From JANXYW01 sp031400455 (GTDB lineage Bacteria; Chloroflexota; Dehalococcoidia; DSTF01; JACRBR01): a stretch of 64,000 nucleotides of DNA. A program made the translations under genes and the position numbers. The stretch spans positions 1 through 64,000 of the forward strand of contig JANNPX010000028.1 of the NCBI GenBank assembly GCA_031400455.1, written 5' to 3'. Positions 42,147 through 50,647 of this stretch are shown piece by piece (positions within the stretch are counted from its first letter, which is position 1; every line of letters starts with the position of its first letter). Below the pieces are notes generated by a model, which saw only the letters and a program-made list of their open reading frames with translations, did no database searches and had not been told where the DNA came from.

Positions 42147-43228
42147 ACCGACCTCACCGATAGCCATTCGTTCACCTTCGGCCACAACCGCATCATCGCG
42201 TTGGCACCCGCTACCAGGCTGACGTGCCCGCCCTTCAGCAAGACGTCCTCCGTGTCCTCACTGCCGACGAGCGACGTGAGTTCGTGCGTCGCTTCGTATG
42301 GCGCGATGTGATCATGCTGGGCCATCGCGTTCAGAACAGGGGCTTTCACCAGCTTGAGATCAACTTTTGTGCCGCCGATTTCGAGCTCGCCCTTCATCAG
42401 CTTGTTCTCCCACTGGAGTTCCTTCGTCGTCTGGCGAAAGCACTCGCCGGGGAACGGGATCTGATCGCTCGTCCACTTGTTCATCAGACGGTACTGCTTG
42501 ACGTACTGGTCGTTCCAGAGATTGTCCCATAGCCGCACGTACGACACGAGTCGATCGGCGGGGCGCAGCAGCTCGAACGAGCGGTACATCATCTCGGACG
42601 GGATGTTGCCGAGCGTGTCGACGACGCGATCGACATCGAACCAGCGCTTGTCGGTCCACTGCTTGAAGAGGCCCATGCCCTCGAAGTTCACGGGCGTCGC
42701 GATGGTCACGAGGTTTGCCATCGGCGAATCGGCGTGCAGGCCGGCGTAGATGAGCGAGAGCATCCCGCCCATGCAGTAGCCGATGAACGACACATCGGTC
42801 TCGCCGGTCGACTCCTGGATCTTTTCGATGCACGACGGGATCAGATCCTGCGTGTAGTCTTCGAGCTTGAGCTTCGTGTCCTCGGGCCGAGGCACGCCCC
42901 AGTCGATCATAAAGACATCGAACCCTTGCTTGAGCAGGAACTCGACGAAGCTGAAGCCTGGTGTGAGATCGAGGATGTAGGGCTTGCTGATCAGCGACAT
43001 CACCAGCACGACGGGGACGCGGTACACCTCGTCGGACATCGCATGGTAGTGATTGAGGCGCATTGTGCCTCGCGTGTAGATGACGTCCTTGGGGGTGACG
43101 CCGACGTCGGGTTCGTCGCGGTTTAGCATCACGTCGATGCCGCGCGTGGCGCGCGTGATCGTGCGCTCGATCTCCTTCTGGACGATGGCGCCGATGTTCT
43201 CGGGTGGGGTTGCCGTGTCGGTCGTCAT
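42143..43228 (-). CDS. phaC: Poly(3-hydroxyalkanoate) synthase, class III-type PhaC
   Basis: 361 residues from the ATG at 43228 with GGAGG upstream. The length fits class III/IV PhaC. The lipase-like box is GYCMGG with catalytic C152, plus D306 (AQHDHIAP) and H335 (KGGHVSL). It polymerises (R)-3-hydroxyacyl-CoA into storage granules. Class III enzymes need a PhaE partner, and a short PhaE/phasin-like gene lies 279 bases upstream. Confidence 0.93.
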   Translation of the reverse strand: MTTDTATPPENIGAIVQKEIERTITRATRGIDVMLNRDEPDVGVTPKDVIYTRGTMRLNHYHAMSDEVYRVPVVLVMSLISKPYILDLTPGFSFVEFLLKQGFDVFMIDWGVPRPEDTKLKLEDYTQDLIPSCIEKIQESTGETDVSFIGYCMGGMLSLIYAGLHADSPMANLVTIATPVNFEGMGLFKQWTDKRWFDVDRVVDTLGNIPSEMMYRSFELLRPADRLVSYVRLWDNLWNDQYVKQYRLMNKWTSDQIPFPGECFRQTTKELQWENKLMKGELEIGGTKVDLKLVKAPVLNAMAQHDHIAPYEATHELTSLVGSEDTEDVLLKGGHVSLVAGANAMMRLWPKVNEWLSVRSV

Positions 43229-43454
43229 GGCGGTGCGCCTCCACTGAGTGGGGCGGCGGCGAGGACCGTCGCCGGGCCGGAAGCGAGCGCGCCCGGCCTC
43301 AGATGCGATCAGTATGCCACTCTTTGGGCACCAGTTGAATAGGTGCGTTCCCCATCTACGGTGGCCGATGGGGACCTCACAGCCGGGGACCAGCGGGTGA
43401 GTTCGACGGGGAGAGGCGATCATCGCTACGGCGCTGAGTGCGGAACCGGGGAAC

Positions 43455-43476
43455 GCGCGGGCTGGAAAGCCCGCGC
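43455..43476. repeat. Dispersed hairpin repeat GCGCGGGCT-GGAA-AGCCCGCGC
   Basis: Perfect 9-bp stem with a GGAA loop, in the gap between phaC and the phasin-like gene. A sister copy lies at 45238-45257. Likely a palindromic repeat element with RNA-level effects or a mobile-repeat origin. Confidence 0.6.
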
Positions 43477-43507
43477 TACGAGATGGATCGTCGTCCGGCG
43501 GAGCGGA

Positions 43508-43915
43508 CTACTTGTTGCTGCCGTTCGAGCGGGCGGCGGCTACGGCGGGGCGCTTGGTGCGCGTGGGCTTGCGGCGCGCGGGGCGGACGACGGCGGAAAT
43601 CTTCGGGTTCGACTCGATGAGCGCGGACTCGAGACGGGCGAGCGTGTCCTCGATGGTCTTCATCCGCTCGCCGAGGGCGACGAGGTCGTTGTGCGTGGGA
43701 ATGTTGAACGTGGTGTAGAGGCGCTCGAGGTTGTCGGCGATCATCCGCTGCACCGTGAGGGACGCCTCGACGGCGGTGTTCATCGAACTGGAGAACCCTT
43801 CAGTGCCGAGGATCTCCTTGAAGAAGCCGTTCCACTGGCGCTCCGAATCGGTGATGAACTGGCGCCATGTGTCCAGGGGGTTCGGGTCGGTCTGTCCAGC
43901 GGTCTTCTCAGCCAT
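43508..43915 (-). CDS. PhaE/phasin-like protein, PHA synthase partner
   Basis: 135 residues from the ATG at 43915 with GGAGAG upstream. NPLDTWRQFITDSERQWNGFF and SMNTAVEASLTVQRMIADNLE, followed by a THNDLVALGERMKTIEDTLARLE coiled coil and a basic Lys/Arg tail, are reminiscent of a shortened PhaE, the class III synthase subunit. It could alternatively be a phasin. Between phaC and a PadR regulator on the same strand. Confidence 0.6.
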   Translation of the reverse strand: MAEKTAGQTDPNPLDTWRQFITDSERQWNGFFKEILGTEGFSSSMNTAVEASLTVQRMIADNLERLYTTFNIPTHNDLVALGERMKTIEDTLARLESALIESNPKISAVVRPARRKPTRTKRPAVAAARSNGSNK

Positions 43916-43969
43916 GTGAGCACTCTCCTTGCGCGTCCGCTTGCCCGTACGCCGTGCCTGCGCGCGCAT

Positions 43970-44389
43970 CTACGCGCTGTCGGCGTGCGCCTCATTCAGT
44001 TCTTCGCCTTCGCTGCGAGCACCGCGGTCGAAGCCTTCGATCGTCTTCTGCAGCACCGCCTGGTACCGGCCCAGGACATCGATCCAGCTCGCTAGAAAGA
44101 CGTCACCGGCCTTCGTGAGCGAGTACATCCTGCGGGCCGGCCCCGACTCCGATGTATCCCAGAACGACGAGACTAGCCCCGTCCGTTCAAGCTGCCTGAG
44201 CGTCCGGTACACGGTTCCCGAGTCGAACGCCGGCAGCCCTGCCTGCGCAAGTTGCTGCGCGAGCTGGTAGCCATACGCGTTCCAGTTGCGCAGGAACGCC
44301 AACAGCGTCGTCGTCAGCAGATCGCCGTGCATGCGGAACGGCGTCAAGGGCGGGCTGGACTGCTGCTCCGAGTCGTCGTTCTTGGCCAT
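43970..44389 (-). CDS. PadR-family regulator, PhaQ-like
   Basis: 139 residues. The winged helix GYQLAQQLAQAG, FDSGTVYRTLRQLERTGLVSS and ARRMYSLTKAGDVFL is PadR-type. In Bacillus, the PadR protein PhaQ represses phasin genes and responds to polyhydroxybutyrate. The placement beside phasin and synthase genes here supports the same role. It lies 222 bases from, and divergent to, the phasin with its palindromic operator. Confidence 0.85.
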   Translation of the reverse strand: MAKNDDSEQQSSPPLTPFRMHGDLLTTTLLAFLRNWNAYGYQLAQQLAQAGLPAFDSGTVYRTLRQLERTGLVSSFWDTSESGPARRMYSLTKAGDVFLASWIDVLGRYQAVLQKTIEGFDRGARSEGEELNEAHADSA

Positions 44390-44518
44390 GCTATCACGTT
44401 CTCCCGCTGGTTATGTGTTCGGCGCGTTAATTCGGAACTAGCTCTCCGTTATGTCGCGTATCGGTCGGATTCGATCCTGATTCGTGCCGCGTCCTGTCAA
44501 CAATGTTGCGAAACGCCC

Positions 44519-44552
44519 TTGACAGCGTTCCGTTGCTATGTGTAATCTACAC
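44519..44552 (+). promoter_or_regulatory. Phasin promoter with overlapping palindromic operator
   Basis: TTGACA (44519-44524), an 18-base spacer and TAATCT (44543-44548). The perfect inverted repeat GTGTA-ATC-TACAC (44540-44552) covers the -10 box, ideal for repression by the divergent PadR/PhaQ-like protein. No equally good promoter was seen for the regulator itself. Confidence 0.75.
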
Positions 44553-44611
44553 CTATCAACGAGGTGACGCAAGTCCCAGACCCCGATTTTTCCACAGGAG
44601 GAACCGACGAC

Positions 44612-45130
44612 ATGGCGAAGAACACCGCCGCCGACAAGTACTTTGAGGCCCTGACCGAGAGCTACGACGCCATCATCGAGGCGATCAAGGCCGGCAACGA
44701 GCGCGGCTTCCGCGTCTCGAACAACCTGCTCGCCGAGGCCCAGCGCGGCCAGCGCGAGTCCGTCGAGCTGGGCCGGACGTTCGCGTCGGACCCGACCGAT
44801 GTTGGCGGCTTCTACCGCGCGATGATGGAGTCGACCACCAAGGCACAGGGCCGCGCGCTGGAGCTCGCCCGCCAGATGTTCGACGAACTGTCCGAGTCCC
44901 GCACGGAAGGCCGCGAAGTGATCGAGAAGGTCGTCAAGGCGCAGCGCGCCGCCGGCGAAGCCGCGGTCGAAGCGACGCGCGACCTCGTCAGCACTACGGC
45001 CGACCGCGTGCGTACGGGTGTTACCCGCGTGACGACGGGCGCAGCCGAGGCGACGAGCAAGGTTGCGGCCGAAGCCGTCAAGGCCGCGAAGCCCGTCGCT
45101 GCTGCGGCAGGCGCGGCGAAGAGCGAGTAG
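44612..45130 (+). CDS. Phasin family protein
   Basis: 172 residues with AGGAGG before the ATG at 44612. Almost wholly amphipathic helix: YFEALTESYDAIIEAIKAG, then repeated Ala/Lys/Val-rich heptads ending in Ala/Lys-rich KAAKPVAAAAGAAK. It should coat PHA granules. Has its own promoter, operator and terminator, so it can be expressed strongly. Confidence 0.8.
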   Translation: MAKNTAADKYFEALTESYDAIIEAIKAGNERGFRVSNNLLAEAQRGQRESVELGRTFASDPTDVGGFYRAMMESTTKAQGRALELARQMFDELSESRTEGREVIEKVVKAQRAAGEAAVEATRDLVSTTADRVRTGVTRVTTGAAEATSKVAAEAVKAAKPVAAAAGAAKSE

Positions 45131-45154
45131 TCTCGCGCAATCGCGCAGTCGGAA

Positions 45155-45191
45155 GGGGCGGTCGCATGATGCGACCGCCCCTCTTCTTTGT
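45155..45191 (+). terminator. Strong terminator after phasin gene
   Basis: 11-bp perfect stem GGGGCGGTCGC / GCGACCGCCCC with loop ATGAT, followed by TCTTCTTTGT. Confidence 0.9.
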
Positions 45192-45237
45192 GTCACGGCC
45201 TCGATACCGTCATCGGACGGATGTGCCAGTACGGGCA

Positions 45238-45257
45238 CGCGGGCTGAAAAGCCCGCG
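45238..45257. repeat. Dispersed hairpin repeat, second copy
   Basis: CGCGGGCT-GAAA-AGCCCGCG, same design as 43455. Around it, 45258-45345 has loose repeats of the type CTACGGACGCCC. Confidence 0.6.
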
Positions 45258-45353
45258 CCACGGGAAGTTCGCGGCTACGGACGCCCACGCCACGGAACGC
45301 TCGTGCTACGGACGCCCGCGCAATGGACAACGAGGGCCGTTTCGAAGCGGGGA

Positions 45354-46175
45354 CTAGACAGGCTGCCAGTATCGGCGGCCTTCGCCGGTGAGGACGCGAC
45401 CGAAGGTTAGGCCTGGGAAGTGACTCGTGCCGACGAGAGTTCCCGTGCCCTCGACCTCACGCGCGAGTGCTTCTTGCGAGCGGCGCGCGAGCTTCGGATC
45501 GATGTCGCCGAGGCCGGACCATTCAGGCTCTTCGAGTTGCACCGGGCAGCTGATCCCGTCGCCAAGCAGGAACGCGCGCGCATCGCCGGACGAAAGCACC
45601 ACGCCAGCGTGGCCGGGGGTATGCCCCGGCATCGCGTACACGTCGATGCCCGGCGCCAGCGACGTACCGCCGTCGGCGGCTTCGAACTGCGGCGCGACGG
45701 CCGCGAAGATGTCCCGGCGCGCGATCGACCCGGCGGGGAGATCGTCGCCGGTCCAGTACGACTGCTCGGCGGAGGTCCAGCGGTAGACGGCGTTCGGGAA
45801 CGTCGCCTGCATCTCGCCATCCACCTTCAGTGCGGCTGAGCCGCAGTGGTCAGCGTGCAGATGCGTAATGAAGACGACGTCGATATCGGCGGGCTTGACG
45901 CCTGCTTCAGCCAGCTGGCCCAGCAGCTCCCCGCCACGGTAGTCACCAAATTTGACAGGCCCGAGCCCGGTATCGATGAGCACGCGCCGGTCGCCCGACC
46001 GCACGACGAAGCAGCCGAATGGGAACGTGAGCTTGCCCTCGTGGTCGGCCCAGCGGGCGTGCTGCTCCCACTGGCTGGCCGTGGTTTCGGCGAAGTAGCC
46101 CACTGCGGGGAAGCTCACCTCACCGTCAGAAACGGCGATGACTTCAAGGTCGCCCACGGTGAACGTGTTCGGCAT
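45354..46175 (-). CDS. Metallo-beta-lactamase-fold hydrolase
   Basis: 273 residues. THLHADH (105-110 HLHADH) gives the zinc ligands, with GHTPGHAGVVL and LLGDGI completing the site. An N-terminal extension precedes the fold. The family includes lactonases and other esterases. The substrate is not evident, though a position beside PHA genes allows a depolymerisation or lactone role. Confidence 0.85.
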   Translation of the reverse strand: MPNTFTVGDLEVIAVSDGEVSFPAVGYFAETTASQWEQHARWADHEGKLTFPFGCFVVRSGDRRVLIDTGLGPVKFGDYRGGELLGQLAEAGVKPADIDVVFITHLHADHCGSAALKVDGEMQATFPNAVYRWTSAEQSYWTGDDLPAGSIARRDIFAAVAPQFEAADGGTSLAPGIDVYAMPGHTPGHAGVVLSSGDARAFLLGDGISCPVQLEEPEWSGLGDIDPKLARRSQEALAREVEGTGTLVGTSHFPGLTFGRVLTGEGRRYWQPV

Positions 46176-46253
46176 GATGCACCCTCTCGAAGACGTGCAA
46201 TCCCGCTACGGTGGTGAATCATAGTGTGGGTGAGGAACGGGTGGAAGGGTTGG

Positions 46254-47036
46254 CTAAACCGCGGCGACCCCAGCGAGCAGGTTCGCGACTGTGCGGTAGA
46301 CGTCGGGGTTGAAGGCCATGCCGATGTGCGTGGCGGTGACTTCGCGGTTGAGTTCCGCTTCGTCTTCGATGCACGACTCCCAGGCGACGACGCCATCGCA
46401 CTTCGAGAAGATGGCGTTGCGCTGAAAGTCGTCCGGCCGCGGGTCATCGCGCAGTGCCGAAACGAACTCGCAGGAGCACTCCGGCGTGAAGCAGCTGCTC
46501 GTTACTTCACGGCGGCCCTTTCGTTCGCGGACGATGTTCGACCGCACGAAGTTCGCGGCGCTGAGCACGAGCGGGTGCGCTCGGACACTGCGGAAGGGCG
46601 AACCCATGGTGATGACCTGCCTGACCATCGAGGGCTCGCGATGGCCGGCGGCCCGCGCGAGCATGCCGCCGAGACTGTGGCCAACGATGGAGACTGGCCG
46701 ACCGGTATCTTCGTAGGCTTGCTGGACGGTCATGACGAGACGTTGGGTGAGGAGATCCGGACAGTCGACGTTGCGCCCGATGCCGGAGAAATAGGGCTTG
46801 TAGCCGATGCGGCGCAGCCACAGGTGCATCTCTGTGAGGTAGCGGTCGTCGCCGAGGAAGCCGGGTACGAGCACGACGGCCTCGCCATTGCCGCGTGGCA
46901 CGCCGAAACCGTAGTAGACAGGAGAGAGGTGGAGCGCCAGCCAGTCGACCGGGAAGAGCGCCTCGATCCACAGGGGGCGATTCGTCGGCTCATAGCCGGC
47001 GAGCAGGTCGGGTGAGGCAACTCCGTTCGTCGTCAC
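46254..47036 (-). CDS. Lipase-like alpha/beta hydrolase
   Basis: 260 residues from the GTG at 47036, with GGGGGAAGC upstream. The open frame is longer but unsupported. The nucleophile elbow GHSLGG gives S121. VVLVPGFLGDDRYLTEMHLWL supplies the oxyanion region. The His is probably in ATHIGMAF. Possible esterase or lipase acting on lipids made by the WS/DGAT encoded next door on the other strand. Confidence 0.75.
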   Translation of the reverse strand: MTTNGVASPDLLAGYEPTNRPLWIEALFPVDWLALHLSPVYYGFGVPRGNGEAVVLVPGFLGDDRYLTEMHLWLRRIGYKPYFSGIGRNVDCPDLLTQRLVMTVQQAYEDTGRPVSIVGHSLGGMLARAAGHREPSMVRQVITMGSPFRSVRAHPLVLSAANFVRSNIVRERKGRREVTSSCFTPECSCEFVSALRDDPRPDDFQRNAIFSKCDGVVAWESCIEDEAELNREVTATHIGMAFNPDVYRTVANLLAGVAAV

Positions 47037-47213
47037 GCTTCCCCCTTGTACGACGCTTGCGCATCTATGGGCAGATCGCGCCAGGGCGTACACATCGCCC
47101 ACATGATACAGAATGCCCACGCCCGAGCGGCGTATCACCCCTTCGGGCGCAACATAGGCGAATTTCTCGTCGAATCTTATCGCCCCGGTAATGTGCGCCG
47201 CGATTCCGGGGAG

Positions 47214-47219
47214 TATAAT
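47214..47219 (+). promoter_or_regulatory. -10 box of WS/DGAT gene
   Basis: Perfect TATAAT 54 bases before the start codon. No convincing -35 box at 17-18 bases, so an activator may be needed. The rest of the 236-base divergent gap holds nothing I recognise. Confidence 0.5.
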
Positions 47220-47272
47220 CGCATTGAGACTGCCCGTCCACACGTGAATTCGGCGGCGCTGGAGGCAATGCC

Positions 47273-48790
47273 ATGGCTCCGACCACTCTTTCGCAGCGCA
47301 TGAGCGCCGAGGATGCATCGTTTCTCTACTTCGAGAAGCCGCACGCGCCCCTGCACATCGGCTCCGTTGCTATCTACGAGGGCACGATCCCGTTCGACAA
47401 GATGTACGCCAGCCTTGACGCCCGGATGCACCTCATCCCGCGGTATCGCCAGCGTGCCATCATCCCGCCGCTCTACGCCGGCCACCCGACGTGGCAGGAT
47501 GACCCGCAGTTTTCGCTGGATCGCCACGTGCGGCTCGTGCAGCTTCCCGCGCCGGGCACGCGCGAACAGCTCCTGGAATTCTGCAGCGATCTCTTCGCCG
47601 AGATGCTTCCTCGCGATCGGCCGCTCTGGGACATCACGATGATCCACGGGCTTGAGGGCGGCAATACCGCCTATCTGAGCCGGGTGCACCACTGCATGGT
47701 CGACGGCGTGTCGGGCATCGAGTTGCTGCTCGCGATCCTCGATCTCGTACCGAACCCCGAGCCGACGCCACCGCCGGCCGAGCCGTGGAAGCCCGCGGAA
47801 CTTTCGCGCCCACTCGAATCGTGGGCGGACGCGATGTTCGATCAATGGAACCGCGACATTCACGCGTTCACCGAATGGCAGCAGAACCTCCTCGACCCGC
47901 GGTCCCAGGTGCGCCAGATGACGGAACTGGGGCGGGCGATGCAGGTCGCGCTGCCCGCGGCAATGCGCCGTCCGGCGGCAACGCCATGGAACAAGCCCAT
48001 CACCGGCAAGCGCCGCGTGGCGGTGACGCACATGTCGTTTCAGGAAGTGCGCGGCATCCGCAGCGCGATCGGCGGCACCGTCAACGACGTGATGCTGACG
48101 ATCCTTGGCGGCGCGCTGGGCCGATATCTGGAAGAGCACGGCGTGAAGACGCCGGGCATGACGCTACGCGTCATGATCCCCGTCAACGTCCGCTCCGACG
48201 ACGAGAAGGGCGCGCTGGGCAACCGCGTGTCGATGATGCTGCCGGAATTGCCGGTCGGCATCCCCAACGCGCCCGAACGCCTCGCTGCGGTCCAGGGCGA
48301 GATGGGCCGGCTGAAGGAGCACAATCAAGCCAACGCTTTTGAATCGCTGATGCGGATGGGGACGAACTTGCCAGCCGCGTACCACGCGCTGGCGGGACTG
48401 GGTGGCGTCCCGCCGGGCGGCGCAAACCTCGTCTGCACGAACGTGCCGGGGCCGATGATCCCGCTGTACAGCGTCGGGCACCGCATGCTGGAGCACTACC
48501 CGTTCGTGCCGCTGGCGGGTGACATGGGCATCGGCGTGGGCATCACCAGCTTCGACAAGTCGCTCTATCTCGGCATCATGTCCGACCCGACGATCATCGA
48601 CGATGTCGACAAGATCGCACGGTACGCCGCCGAAGAGTTCACGATGTTGCGCGACGCGGCCGGTGTGCCCGTCAGCGACCTGCCCGACTTCGCGCGACCG
48701 GCTCGAAACGGGAACGGCAACGGGCAGACTGGCGCTTCGAAAGCCGCAGAGACGCCGGCGCGAGCGCAGGAGCCTGCGCCGGCGACGTAG
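47273..48790 (+). CDS. Wax ester synthase / diacylglycerol acyltransferase
   Basis: 505 residues with GGAGG before the ATG. The catalytic HHxxxDG motif is H139-H140-CMV-D144-G145. The C-terminal domain has NVRSDDEKGALGNRVS and PGPMIPLYSVG, typical of the family. Transfers fatty acyl groups from CoA to long-chain alcohol or diacylglycerol. The C-terminal tail (Gly/Asn/Ala/Pro-rich) is low complexity. Suggests a second storage lipid besides PHA. Confidence 0.93.
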   Translation: MAPTTLSQRMSAEDASFLYFEKPHAPLHIGSVAIYEGTIPFDKMYASLDARMHLIPRYRQRAIIPPLYAGHPTWQDDPQFSLDRHVRLVQLPAPGTREQLLEFCSDLFAEMLPRDRPLWDITMIHGLEGGNTAYLSRVHHCMVDGVSGIELLLAILDLVPNPEPTPPPAEPWKPAELSRPLESWADAMFDQWNRDIHAFTEWQQNLLDPRSQVRQMTELGRAMQVALPAAMRRPAATPWNKPITGKRRVAVTHMSFQEVRGIRSAIGGTVNDVMLTILGGALGRYLEEHGVKTPGMTLRVMIPVNVRSDDEKGALGNRVSMMLPELPVGIPNAPERLAAVQGEMGRLKEHNQANAFESLMRMGTNLPAAYHALAGLGGVPPGGANLVCTNVPGPMIPLYSVGHRMLEHYPFVPLAGDMGIGVGITSFDKSLYLGIMSDPTIIDDVDKIARYAAEEFTMLRDAAGVPVSDLPDFARPARNGNGNGQTGASKAAETPARAQEPAPAT

Positions 48791-48824
48791 TGGCGCCGTC
48801 TCGCGGCTATGCGCACAACAAGCA

Positions 48825-48848
48825 GGGCGGAGCTAGCATGCTCCGCCC
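48825..48848 (+). terminator. Terminator after WS/DGAT gene
   Basis: 9-bp stem GGGCGGAGC / GCTCCGCCC, loop TAGCAT, then TTCACCTAT. 34 bases after the stop codon and also downstream of the convergent beta-helix gene. Confidence 0.65.
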
Positions 48849-48919
48849 TTCACCTATCCTGCGCTTGCACCACCTCATCGCTGGCTTCGAGGTGCGGCAG
48901 TCCTGGCATGGCAGCGAAC

Positions 48920-49927
48920 TCAATAGTCGAAGTTGGCCCATGCTTCCGCGCCGACCGGCGACGTGACGACCGTCCCCACCGTGCCGAGGTACTCGCTCCC
49001 GTTTCCCGAGGCGACGTTGCGGACGATCAGGTTCGCGGCGCTGATGCCGTTGTTGATGCCCACGAGGCTGTCCGTCGCCGTGTTCCCCTCGATTCGATTC
49101 CCGGCTCCCGTTATCCATATCGCGCTTGTGGTGCTCAGCGTCGAGAGGTTCCCGATCACCGTTGAGTCGGAAGTGACCTTGATTCCCGTGACGCCGATCG
49201 ATCGCACGACATTGTTCTGAATCGTGCTGGCATCACCGGTACTGATGCCGTTCTGAGTACCTTTAACCGTATTCCGTTCCACCAAGCTTCCCTCTCCGAC
49301 TTGAATGCCGGTTCCGGACGGGGACGGAGCGCCTATCATCGACACAGCGCACCCGGTGACGATGGCGAATGGGCCTGCCTCTATCCCTTCGTTCGAATTG
49401 TTCTGTGCGACGCAGTCCCTGATTATGCTGCTGGAGCCGACATTGATGCCGTCGCCGCCATTTCCATACGCACGAATGTCGTCAACGACGGCCCTGTTAA
49501 TTTGAGCCAGTCCGATACCGCTCGCCCACCCGGTGACCGTGCCATTGCGAATCGTGATGTTGTCATACGTGGCCGCCGAATAGATGCCGATTCCTCCGGC
49601 GGTCGATCCCCCGGTCATCGTGAAGCCGGACAGATCGAGCGTCACGTTACTCACGCCGATTTGGATGCCGTGGCTAAACCCGATCCCCGTCAGATTGCCC
49701 GTCAGGAAGTACGAGCCGGGCTGACTGATAACGATCGGGAATGTGCCGTTCCAGCCCACCGGCGGGATCGGGCTGCGCGGCTCCACCTGCGGTAGCGTGC
49801 CGGTCGATGACGGCGCGGCGGGCGGGTCGAGCGGGCCGCCGCTGACGACGCCGGTCAGCGCGGCGGCGACGAACAGCGCGAGTACTCCGGCGACGAGCCA
49901 ACCAGCGCGATTGATGTTGTTCTGCAT
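48920..49927 (-). CDS. Secreted right-handed beta-helix protein
   Basis: 335 residues from the ATG at 49927 with GAGGGA upstream. The signal or membrane segment NRAGWLVAGVLALFVAAAL is followed by a linker rich in Pro/Ser and then repeated parallel-beta-helix coils (GIQIGVSNVTLDLSG, NITIRNGTV, SSIIRDCVAQNNSNEGI, AAN-LIVRNVASGNGSE). Fits the NosD/pectate-lyase-like beta-helix group. Target unknown. A paralogue lies at 50648 with a nearly identical leader. Confidence 0.75.
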   Translation of the reverse strand: MQNNINRAGWLVAGVLALFVAAALTGVVSGGPLDPPAAPSSTGTLPQVEPRSPIPPVGWNGTFPIVISQPGSYFLTGNLTGIGFSHGIQIGVSNVTLDLSGFTMTGGSTAGGIGIYSAATYDNITIRNGTVTGWASGIGLAQINRAVVDDIRAYGNGGDGINVGSSSIIRDCVAQNNSNEGIEAGPFAIVTGCAVSMIGAPSPSGTGIQVGEGSLVERNTVKGTQNGISTGDASTIQNNVVRSIGVTGIKVTSDSTVIGNLSTLSTTSAIWITGAGNRIEGNTATDSLVGINNGISAANLIVRNVASGNGSEYLGTVGTVVTSPVGAEAWANFDY

Positions 49928-50085
49928 GGCCGTTCCCTCTGTGTACAAATGCGTAGGTATCGCTAGCTTACGCGCGGGGGAAGCAGAGCGTTACGGCGGC
50001 GTCAATTTCAGGAAGCGACCGCCTTACGGCGTTGGCTTCGTCGCGCACAGCCGTGACTGGGACGGCGGCAATGACCCAGTGTGGG

Positions 50086-50475
50086 TTACGGCCGCGATGA
50101 CACGCGGATGTAATAGCCATCCGGATCGACGACGCGGAAGTCGGTCACTCCCCACGACCGCATTCCAAGCGCCCGAGAGATCGGGTAGTTGGCCTCAACG
50201 ACGCGCTGGTAGCACGCATCCACATCATCGACGTCAAGCACGATCTCTACGCCTGCGCCCTTCTGCGCGTTTAGCGCGGCTTGCGAGAACACGTGGTTTG
50301 GCGGCAGCCGATCCTGCAAACCGAGCCCGAACGTGACGTTACCACTGCGCACGCCAACGTAGTCGGCATGCTCGTCATCGGTGCTGAACCCGAGGACGTC
50401 GCGGTAGAACGCAGCGCTCACGCCGAGATCCTTTACGAACAGCTCCATACGCAGTGTCATGCCTCGGGCCATCAT
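50086..50475 (-). CDS. VOC-family (glyoxalase/bleomycin-resistance fold) protein
   Basis: 129 residues from the ATG at 50475 with GGGGAGA upstream. RMELFVKDLGVSAAFYRDVLGF and the C-terminal VTDFRVVDPDGYYIRV are the two half-barrel signatures. Metal ligands could not be assigned. Sits between the two beta-helix genes on the same strand. Confidence 0.85.
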   Translation of the reverse strand: MMARGMTLRMELFVKDLGVSAAFYRDVLGFSTDDEHADYVGVRSGNVTFGLGLQDRLPPNHVFSQAALNAQKGAGVEIVLDVDDVDACYQRVVEANYPISRALGMRSWGVTDFRVVDPDGYYIRVSSRP

Positions 50476-50647
50476 ATTCTCCCCTATCAAGAAACACCCG
50501 CGCTGCCGCTGGAACATCAGAGCCCGGTGACCGGCGTCCGCCTCCCTGGACAAGGTTGAACGCCACCCGACGACGTTGACGGCGGCGACGAGCAGCACCA
50601 GCGGGAGGACGGCATGATGTTCTTCGACCCCGAGAAGTCTCCGGCTC

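Noticed and set aside
47037..47318. 94-residue N-terminal extension of the lipase-like protein
   Set aside because: It crosses the WS/DGAT promoter region and start. The GTG at 47036 has a strong ribosome-binding site.
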